Positions 57,810 to 64,000 of a stretch of 64,000 nt of DNA are shown piece after piece. Origin of the DNA: CALSMU01 sp965230225. GTDB lineage: Bacteria > Bacteroidota > Bacteroidia > Flavobacteriales_D > Parvicellaceae. The stretch spans positions 186,001 to 250,000 of the forward strand of contig CBDDKM010000005.1 of assembly GCA_965230225.1 (NCBI GenBank). The letters are read 5' to 3'. The position numbers and the translations under genes are program-made. Numbering within the stretch: the first letter of the stretch is position 1; the number at the start of each line of letters is the position of its first letter. The notes under the pieces were generated by a model that saw nothing but the letters and a program-made list of their open reading frames with translations, made no database searches and had not been told where the DNA came from.

Positions 57810-59300
57810 TTACATGGCTATTTTCACCATAAAATAACACACGCTCGAAATTACTCCTACTCCAATAAGGTTAAGCCAAAATCCTGTTCTTAGCATGGCC
57901 CTGGAAGAAAGTTTTTCGCTGGCGTACACAATGGTGTTGGGAGGTGTGGCAATGGGAAGCATGAAGGCACATGAAGCTGCCATGGTAATTGGAATGAACA
58001 ATAAAGCGGGTTCTGTATCCATCACTTTTGACAATTCTAAGAGAATTGGCAGTACCATCAGAACAGAGGCAGTGTTCGAGGTCAACTCTGTAAAGAAGAT
58101 CATGAAGAAACTTAACAACAGCACCACCAAAAAAGGAGGGAAGTCACTAAAAGCTGTTAACCCTGTTCCCATCCATACGGAGAAGCCGGAAATTTTCATG
58201 GCGTTGGCCAGAGCAAATCCACCTCCAAATAAAAATACAATTCCAATGGGTAGTCGGTCTGCTTCTTTCCAGTTAATTAAGGCTCCTTTTCCATTTTTTG
58301 AAGGGATAAGGAGCATCAATATTGCAGCTGCCATGGCAATGGTACTTTCTTTAATGGTATTGGGGTTCTCAAATAAATTACCCCATCCTTGAAAGGTCCA
58401 GTTACCAAATTCGATATCCTTTCTGGTAAACCAAAGTAAGATGGTAATGATGAAAATGATTCCGATGATTTTTTCCTCTAGTTTCATTTTGCCTAAGTTG
58501 GCATAAGAACTTCTACAGTACTCCATGGAAACCGTTTGCCCTTTAAAAGGCTTTTTATACCTCCATTTGATAAGGAAATAAGCAGCAATTAGCATTACTA
58601 AACTGGTGGGGAAACCAATGGCAAACCAGTTAGCAAAATTAATTTGAGTGGTAAAATGGTCGTTAAAATACTCCATGGTGCTCAAATTGGGGAGTGTACC
58701 AATCAATGTGGCCATTCCTCCAATGGAGCAGGAGTAAGCTAATCCCAACAAAAATGGTGTAGAAATGTCGTGTTGGCTGGACTCATTATGGGATTGTATT
58801 TCGCCAATTACAGCTAATACAGCAGGCAGTAACAAGGCTGCCGTAGCGGTGTTCAAGATCCACATGGACAGAAAATATCCGGCAAACATAAAACCGAACA
58901 ATATTTTAGATGGGGTAGCACCTAGTTGAAGTACAATTTTTAGCGCTATTCTTCGATGTAAATTCCATCGTTCCACGGCATATGCCATTAAAAAACCTCC
59001 AATGAACAGAAAGATTACATCCTGCATGTAAAATGGTGCAACTGATTTCATGTCCATCACTCCGATAGCCGGAAAAAGTACCACCGGAACCAATGAGGTA
59101 GCATAAATAGATACTGCTTCGGTAATCCACCAATAGGCCATTAACAGTGCAATAGCACCAACTTTACCAATTTGAGTATAAGAATATTCTGATCCATTAA
59201 TGGAAAGTACCTCATCTGCTCCTAAAACTTTAAATGCAAGGAAGGTGAGAATAGAAATGATTATCCCAATAGCAAGGTGAAGCGGTTTGTATTTATTCAT
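57810..59300 (-). CDS. SLC13-type anion/sodium symporter
   Basis: A 496-residue carrier with about 12 helices in two inverted halves. SNT-type motifs are GGMATLIGTLPNLSTMEYF in the first half and LTSNTASVLMVLPILLELS in the second, followed by SCAFMLPIATPPNTIVYA. It matches the divalent anion:Na+ symporter family, which moves di- and tricarboxylates or sulfate; the substrate cannot be fixed from sequence. It follows the isoaspartyl peptidase stop directly, with no gap. Confidence 0.88.
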   Translation of the reverse strand: MNKYKPLHLAIGIIISILTFLAFKVLGADEVLSINGSEYSYTQIGKVGAIALLMAYWWITEAVSIYATSLVPVVLFPAIGVMDMKSVAPFYMQDVIFLFIGGFLMAYAVERWNLHRRIALKIVLQLGATPSKILFGFMFAGYFLSMWILNTATAALLLPAVLAVIGEIQSHNESSQHDISTPFLLGLAYSCSIGGMATLIGTLPNLSTMEYFNDHFTTQINFANWFAIGFPTSLVMLIAAYFLIKWRYKKPFKGQTVSMEYCRSSYANLGKMKLEEKIIGIIFIITILLWFTRKDIEFGNWTFQGWGNLFENPNTIKESTIAMAAAILMLLIPSKNGKGALINWKEADRLPIGIVFLFGGGFALANAMKISGFSVWMGTGLTAFSDFPPFLVVLLLSFFMIFFTELTSNTASVLMVLPILLELSKVMDTEPALLFIPITMAASCAFMLPIATPPNTIVYASEKLSSRAMLRTGFWLNLIGVGVISSVCYFMVKIAM

Positions 59301-60350
59301 TTACTTATAAATAAAAACAGTAATCTTCCCTTTCTCGTCTACAAACCCTCTAAACATTCCTGCCGAATTGAAAGGCATAGAAATATTTCCTTTTTGATCG
59401 ATGGCAATGAGGCCTCCGCTTCCTCCGTTCTTATAGAGCTTTTCGAAAATTACCTCGTTGGCAGCTTTATCCAAGCTCAATTCTTTGTATTCCATCAATG
59501 CAGAAACACTGTATGCTGCAACATGTCGGATAAAGTATTCTCCGTGTCCGGTACAAGAAACAGCACAAGTCTTGTTGTCGGCATAAGTCCCTGCTCCAAT
59601 TACCGGAGAATCTCCAATTCTTCCCCATCGCTTATTGGTCATGCCTCCGGTGGAGGTTCCGGCAGCGATGTTTCCATCTTTGTCTAGTGCTGCCGCTCCA
59701 ACAGTTCCGTATTTTCTGTTGGCAATGCCCATTTCAGTTTTTCCTGGATCGTCATCATTTTCGATTTCTCCTCTGTCTTCCGAGTCGTGGTCCAATTCAA
59801 TTTTTTCCTTGTCCATGATTTTCTTAACCTGTTTTAAACGAGTAGAATCGGCAAAGTAAGATGGAGATACAATTTCTAACCCTTGTTCTTTTGCAAACAC
59901 ATCTGCACCTTCTCCAGATAGCATTACGTGTGGGGAATTAACCATTACTTCGAACGCTCCGTTGATGGGGTTTTTAATGGTTTTAACTCCGGCAACTGCT
60001 CCCGCATTTTTATCTTTTCCTTCCATGATGGAGGCATCCATTTCATTGGTAAGTGCATTGGTATATACTGCTCCTTTACCAGCGTTGAAAAGAGGGGAGT
60101 TTTCCATTATGTTGATGGCTACTTTAACTGCATCAGTACTGGTTCCTCCGTTTTGCAAAGTATCGTACCCTGCCTGTAAGGCTTCCGTTAATTTTGCTTT
60201 ATAAGCAGCTTCGCGTTCTGGGGTGAGGTATTTTTTCTGAATGTTTCCAGCTCCTCCATGAATGACCAATACTCCTTTGTAGTCTGATTTTTGAGCCATA
60301 GTACTTAGACTTAAGAATAATCCTGTTATTATGAATGCTATTTTGCGCAT
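59301..60350 (-). CDS. Isoaspartyl peptidase / L-asparaginase (Ntn hydrolase)
   Basis: A 349-residue secreted Ntn hydrolase. The signal peptide is MRKIAFIITGLFLSLSTMAQ. The precursor splits before Thr216 (RKYGTVGAAALDKDGNIAAG), the N-terminal nucleophile of the beta subunit; nearby TSTGGMTNKRWGRIGDSPVI and GAGTYADN, then SCTGHGEYFIRHVAAY, are family hallmarks. It cleaves isoaspartyl dipeptides and asparagine in the periplasm. ATG 60350 is chosen; an in-frame ATG 33 bases upstream would lengthen the leader. First gene of the run to tsaB. Confidence 0.92.
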   Translation of the reverse strand: MRKIAFIITGLFLSLSTMAQKSDYKGVLVIHGGAGNIQKKYLTPEREAAYKAKLTEALQAGYDTLQNGGTSTDAVKVAINIMENSPLFNAGKGAVYTNALTNEMDASIMEGKDKNAGAVAGVKTIKNPINGAFEVMVNSPHVMLSGEGADVFAKEQGLEIVSPSYFADSTRLKQVKKIMDKEKIELDHDSEDRGEIENDDDPGKTEMGIANRKYGTVGAAALDKDGNIAAGTSTGGMTNKRWGRIGDSPVIGAGTYADNKTCAVSCTGHGEYFIRHVAAYSVSALMEYKELSLDKAANEVIFEKLYKNGGSGGLIAIDQKGNISMPFNSAGMFRGFVDEKGKITVFIYK

Positions 60351-60402
60351 CTGTGTATTTTTGATGAAAATTGAAAACAACAATTAAAAGTACACATTTG
60401 GA

Positions 60403-61182
60403 TTGATTTCACAGTTTCGCAAATACCTAAAGTATAAACTAGGAGCAAATTCCAGCCAGAGCATAAAATCTCCATTTGTACAGGACCTCATCTCCAAAGT
60501 TTTGGAAGATGAAGAAACCTATTATGCCTATACCACCATTGAGTTAATGCGTAAGAAATTGTTGTTAAATCCAACTACCATTCATGTTGAAGACATGGGA
60601 GCAGGGTCCAGAGTGTTTAAGACCAACGATCGAAAAATTGGGGATATAACGAAGTACTCTGCCAAGTCAGAAAAGTATGCTCAATTGCTGTTTCGATTAG
60701 TCAATTATTTTCAGCCAGATAATGTCATCGAATTGGGCACTTCTGTAGGGGTCAGCACTTGCTATTTGGCCAAAGCAAAAAGTAAGTGTAAGGTGTATAC
60801 ACTAGAGGGGAGTAAGGAAATTTGTAAAGTAGCTGCAAGTACTTTTAAAACACTTAAAATAAATAATGTAAAGTTGATTGAAGGAAACTTTGATCAAACT
60901 CTTCCTCAACTGGTTCAGGAATTGGATCAATTAGATATGGTTTACTTTGACGGGAATCACCAAAAAGAACCAACATTAAGGTATTTTGAGATTTGTCTGG
61001 AAAAGAAGCACAAGGACTCAATATTTATTTTTGATGATATCCACTGGTCAGAGGAAATGGAAGAAGCCTGGGAAGAAATTAAACAACATCCCGAAGTATT
61101 ATTGACCATCGATTTGTTTCATTTTGGCTTGGTCTTTTTTAAAGAAGGCTCCGGGAAGGAACATTTAGCACTTAAGTTTTAG
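60403..61182 (+). CDS. Class I SAM-dependent methyltransferase
   Basis: A 259-residue cytoplasmic enzyme. Motif I is NVIELGTSVGVSTCYLAKA with the acidic YTLEG, the later motif MVYFDGNHQKEPTLRYFE, and FIFDDIHWSEEMEEAWEEI, all as in the small O-methyltransferase-type class I group. No substrate can be named. The start is a TTG at 60403 and is uncertain. It is divergent from the isoaspartyl peptidase, with little room for two promoters. Confidence 0.8.
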   Translation: MISQFRKYLKYKLGANSSQSIKSPFVQDLISKVLEDEETYYAYTTIELMRKKLLLNPTTIHVEDMGAGSRVFKTNDRKIGDITKYSAKSEKYAQLLFRLVNYFQPDNVIELGTSVGVSTCYLAKAKSKCKVYTLEGSKEICKVAASTFKTLKINNVKLIEGNFDQTLPQLVQELDQLDMVYFDGNHQKEPTLRYFEICLEKKHKDSIFIFDDIHWSEEMEEAWEEIKQHPEVLLTIDLFHFGLVFFKEGSGKEHLALKF

Positions 61183-61238
61183 GAAGATCGCTGGTTTCGC
61201 ATTTGAAAGATTCTTAATTTAGGCATACAGACTACCGT

Positions 61239-62192
61239 ATGAGTCAGGAACTAGAAAAAAGGATACAGCAGTTGGAACAGGAGAATGCTCGCCTTAAATT
61301 TGAATTGGAGAGCGTTAAAAAAGAACTGTCTGAGCAGTATGAGTTGCTCCACCACGAACATCAGGAACTTTCCGACAGCATTAATTATGCTAAGAGAATT
61401 CAGGGAGCTATTCAACCTCCAATTAGCTTAATCAAAGAGTTGTTACCCAAGAGTTTTGTGTTGTATTTGCCAAAGGATGTGGTAAGTGGAGATTTCTATT
61501 TTGCCAGAAAGTATGATAACGGAGTAATATTCGCAGCGGTAGATTGTACTGGGCATGGTATTCCGGGAGCTTTGATGTCGGTAGTAGGATTTAATTATCT
61601 GGATCAGGCAGTGACCGAAGGAATTGTTGCCCCATCGGAGATCATGAGTTATTTGGATGCAGGAGTTAATGAAAAACTGCGCCAAACAGGTGGAGAGAGC
61701 GGTGTAAACGACGGGATGGATCTTGGGCTGTGCAGTATAGAAGGCACAAAACTTCAATATTCAGGTGCGTATAACCCCTTATACATTATCAGTACGAGAG
61801 AAGTAATAGAGGATAATGTTCTGGCAGAATCGGGTAGTCGAATAGATCAAATAGTACCTAAAAGTCAGTTGGAAGACTTGAATCTTTTTGAAGTTAAACC
61901 AGATAAATATCCCATTGGAGTTAATCTGGATGGAGTTACTGATGTATATACCAACCACACTATAGAACTGGAAAAAGGCGATGTAGTTTACCTATTTTCG
62001 GACGGGTATGCAGACCAATTTGGAGGCGAAAAAGACAAAAAATACAAGTACAGACAGATGAGAGAGTACTTGCTAAGCGTTTCTCAACTGGAAATGGAAG
62101 AGCAACATCAGCAATTAGAAAATGAATTTTACCGTTGGAAAGGAGAAAATGATCAGGTGGACGACGTGATTATTTTTGGCGTAAAAATTTAG
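61239..62192 (+). CDS. PP2C / SpoIIE-type serine phosphatase with coiled-coil
   Basis: A 317-residue phosphatase. N-terminal coiled-coil (about 1-50: LEKRIQQLEQENARLKFELE) then the linker SINYAKRIQGAIQPPISLIK found in many Bacteroidota SpoIIE proteins, and the catalytic core: DVVSGDFYFARKY, AAVDCTGHGIPGALMSVVGF, GMDLGLCSIEGT, FSDGYADQFGGEKDKKYK. Soluble, no sensor domain. Paralogue of 29642-30448. Confidence 0.88.
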   Translation: MSQELEKRIQQLEQENARLKFELESVKKELSEQYELLHHEHQELSDSINYAKRIQGAIQPPISLIKELLPKSFVLYLPKDVVSGDFYFARKYDNGVIFAAVDCTGHGIPGALMSVVGFNYLDQAVTEGIVAPSEIMSYLDAGVNEKLRQTGGESGVNDGMDLGLCSIEGTKLQYSGAYNPLYIISTREVIEDNVLAESGSRIDQIVPKSQLEDLNLFEVKPDKYPIGVNLDGVTDVYTNHTIELEKGDVVYLFSDGYADQFGGEKDKKYKYRQMREYLLSVSQLEMEEQHQQLENEFYRWKGENDQVDDVIIFGVKI

Positions 62193-62247
62193 TGTTGGTG
62201 TAGAAAAATCTGTGCATCAGTTGTTTATAACTATTGCAAGAGCTGTA

Positions 62248-62278
62248 TTTGTATAACAGCTATAAAATCCTATTTTTG
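62248..62278 (+). promoter_or_regulatory. Consensus promoter (TTTG-N19-TATTTTTG) of HU-SPOR gene
   Basis: TTTG (62248-62251) and TATTTTTG (62271-62278) with exactly 19 bases between them. Predicted start near 62282, leaving a leader of about 77 bases before the ATG at 62359. It would also drive recX. Confidence 0.75.
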
Positions 62279-62358
62279 TTAACATTGAGATGTGAATCAG
62301 ATTTTTGATTAGATTCGCAACCCTTTTGGAAAAATCCGGTATGAACCTCGGGTAAAGA

Positions 62359-63486
62359 ATGAAGATAGAAAAGCACATATTCGACTTATTGTTTCAACAC
62401 GATTGTGTTGTGCTACCAGGATTTGGTGGTTTTGTTGCCAACTATGTTTCGGCTAAGTTGGACGATCAGGTTCATCGCATGCATCCGCCAACAAAAAAGG
62501 TATTGTTTAATAAGTACCTGATCAATAACGACGGATTGTTGGCTCATCGATTGGCAGAAACCGAAGGTATTGCTTATGACGAAGCTCTGGAAGCCATTGA
62601 AAAGTATGTAGCCGATGTAAAAGCTTCATTAAAATCTTCAAAACGATTTGAAATCAATCAGGTAGGAGTATTCTTTGTAGATGCTTCGAACAATACCAGA
62701 TTTAGAGCAGCCGGGACTAACTTCTTAATGAACTCTTTTGGGTTACCTGTGGTAAAAGCAATTCCTGTTGCTCAACCAATTATTGAGGAAGTGAAGGAAG
62801 TACAGGAGAAACCGGTTATTAAAGTGAAGCCGATTGAGGTAGTTCACGATGAAGCTAAGAAGCTACCATTGGAACCTGAAGAAAAGATCATTCCGATCGA
62901 GGGTAGACGTAAAAGAGGTTACTGGAAAGTGGCATCTGTTGCAGCTGCTGTGGTTTGTCTTGGTTTCTATTCTGCATGGATTCCAATGAAAACAGATTTA
63001 TTATCTGGTGGTGGAAATTTCCAGTACTCAGACTTAAATCCTTTTACTTACAATAAACAATCGGTATACGAAAAGCAGAATTTCAATTATCCTACGGAGG
63101 AGGTAGAAGAGCACGTAACTGATTACAAAATTTATCCGGAAGACTTACAGCCAGATCCAATTATATTGGAAGAGGTAAATACAGCTCCTGATGAGGTAAC
63201 TGATGCTATTGCCGAAACTACTTATGTAGAGAAAGAGGTAATTGAAGTGGAAGAAACACATGATCTTCCGGCTTATTACATTGTAGGTGGATGCTTTGGA
63301 AAGTACAAAAACGCAACTAACCTGGTTAAATCATTAAAAGATCAAGGTTACGAAGCATTGATTATCGATCAAAAAGACGATTTGCATCGTGTTGGGGTTG
63401 GTAAATTCTCTTCCAGAGACGAAGCTAAACTAGCTAAGAAGGATATGGAAAAGAATGGCATTAGCGGTTGGATTCTGAAAAAGTAA
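62359..63486 (+). CDS. HU-domain plus SPOR-domain membrane protein
   Basis: A 375-residue single-pass protein. Residues 1-~130 match the CCDC81-like prokaryotic HU family (HIFDLLFQHDCVVLPGFGGF, HPPTKKVLFNKYLINNDGLL, FEINQVGVFFVDASNNTRF), cytoplasmic. One membrane helix at about 190-208 (KVASVAAAVVCLGFYSAW), an acidic periplasmic linker, and a SPOR domain (about 305-375: YYIVGGCFGKYKNATNLVKS, HRVGVGKFSSRDEAK) that binds denuded peptidoglycan at the division site. The layout suggests a link between the nucleoid or a cytoplasmic structure and the wall; that is inference. Followed 15 bases later by recX. Confidence 0.85.
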   Translation: MKIEKHIFDLLFQHDCVVLPGFGGFVANYVSAKLDDQVHRMHPPTKKVLFNKYLINNDGLLAHRLAETEGIAYDEALEAIEKYVADVKASLKSSKRFEINQVGVFFVDASNNTRFRAAGTNFLMNSFGLPVVKAIPVAQPIIEEVKEVQEKPVIKVKPIEVVHDEAKKLPLEPEEKIIPIEGRRKRGYWKVASVAAAVVCLGFYSAWIPMKTDLLSGGGNFQYSDLNPFTYNKQSVYEKQNFNYPTEEVEEHVTDYKIYPEDLQPDPIILEEVNTAPDEVTDAIAETTYVEKEVIEVEETHDLPAYYIVGGCFGKYKNATNLVKSLKDQGYEALIIDQKDDLHRVGVGKFSSRDEAKLAKKDMEKNGISGWILKK

Positions 63487-63501
63487 TCTCCTCCCATTTT
63501 C

Positions 63502-63975
63502 GTGAGTAAAATCATTACCCATATTGAAGCCTTGGAAAAAGCTAAAGCTTACTGTGCTTATCAGGAGCGTTGCCATTGGGAGGTAAAGAAAAAACTGAAA
63601 GGCTGGAACCTAAATTCTGACGAAATAGATTATGTCATCTTACAGCTCATGGAGGGGAATTACCTCAACGAAGAGCGTTTTGCATGTGCTTTTGTAAGTG
63701 GTAAATTCCGAATCAAGAAATGGGGTAGGAACAAGATTAAACTTCAACTTAAACAACGTCAAATTTCCGATTATTGTATCAGAAAGGGAATGGAGGAAAT
63801 TGAGGAAGAAGAGTATATGAAAACCCTAAACGATTTGGTTGAGAAGAAATTTAACTCCATTACCAAAGGCAAAGAGTACGAGAAAAAATACAAGACTCTA
63901 ACGTATCTCTACAATAGAGGGTTTGAGCGAGACTTGATTCAAGATGCTCTCAACGACTTTTTAGCTAAAAATTAA
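63502..63975 (+). CDS. recX: RecX family regulatory protein
   Basis: A 157-residue RecA modulator made of three-helix repeats: ALEKAKAYCAYQERCHWEVK, GNYLNEERFACAFVSGKFRI, KWGRNKIKLQLKQRQISDY and LYNRGFERDLIQDALND. RecX binds and caps RecA filaments. The start is GTG at 63502. recA is not in the window, and recX is paired here with the HU-SPOR gene. The window ends 25 bases later with nothing visible. Confidence 0.9.
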   Translation: MSKIITHIEALEKAKAYCAYQERCHWEVKKKLKGWNLNSDEIDYVILQLMEGNYLNEERFACAFVSGKFRIKKWGRNKIKLQLKQRQISDYCIRKGMEEIEEEEYMKTLNDLVEKKFNSITKGKEYEKKYKTLTYLYNRGFERDLIQDALNDFLAKN

Positions 63976-64000
63976 AGCTATACTGGAAGATTAATGTTCT

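Noticed and set aside
1..64000. tRNA, rRNA, CRISPR, phage, insertion sequence or defence island
   Set aside because: Looked for in all gaps; nothing with cloverleaf, repeat-spacer, transposase or nuclease-island character was found. Gaps are short and genes are core or envelope functions.

Overview
The window looks like chromosomal core sequence from a low-GC member of the Bacteroidota, most likely a marine-type Flavobacteriales relative. The evidence is the presence of type IX secretion (T9SS) sorting tails, DUF4270 and DUF5686 proteins, ECF sigma / membrane anti-sigma pairs, divergent panC and glgA-like genes, and promoters of the TTTG-N19-TAnnTTTG class with few Shine-Dalgarno sites. I see no rRNA, tRNA, insertion sequence, prophage or CRISPR array. 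About 93-95% of the window is coding.

Layout. 1-465: 5' end of a secreted protein running off the left edge. 674-6160: two paralogous ECF sigma / anti-sigma modules on the minus strand, separated by a YkgJ-type cysteine-cluster gene and a 450-base gap of degenerate repeats. One anti-sigma carries a ZU5-like periplasmic region, the other an intact HtrA-like serine protease. 6351-18353: AsmA, small secreted proteins, an 18-residue tandem-repeat protein, a TPR plus protein-arginine-methyltransferase fusion, SBBP repeats, a metzincin protease, an M23 peptidase and T9SS cargo. 18455-23110: an ALDH7-type dehydrogenase, a cation/proton antiporter and a histidine kinase. 23214-29645: glmS, a DUF4270 lipoprotein and a half-length glycogen synthase, divergent from panC, panD and a flippase-like membrane protein. 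29642-33776: a PP2C/SpoIIE phosphatase, a possible 35-codon gene, csaA, aspS and two tiny acidic membrane proteins. 33803-41057: an OmpA protein with a degenerate phosphatase domain, lipoproteins, T9SS cargo and an ALDH8-type dehydrogenase. 41117-47440: aspartate kinase, GNAT, fbp, mfd. 47437-51405: a third sigma / anti-sigma operon whose anti-sigma has a triplicated cytoplasmic motif. 51406-51796: a gene-free gap holding a plus-facing orphan terminator. 51797-60350: a seven-gene minus-strand run (isoaspartyl peptidase, SLC13 carrier, tatC, DUF5686, lptB, OmpA, tsaB). 60403-63975: a methyltransferase, a second SpoIIE phosphatase, an HU-SPOR protein and recX.

The recurring theme is envelope biology: three membrane-linked sigma systems, peptidoglycan-binding and peptidoglycan-cutting proteins, lipopolysaccharide export, Tat and T9SS cargo, plus cell-wall and cofactor precursors (glmS, aspartate kinase, panC/D). 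The best candidates for new biology are the protease-bearing anti-sigma, the 12-base inverted repeat that brackets the first sigma gene, the bacterial TPR-PRMT, the arginine-less phosphatase fused to two OmpA domains, and the orphan-terminator gap. Gene functions are read from sequence motifs alone; no database comparison was possible.
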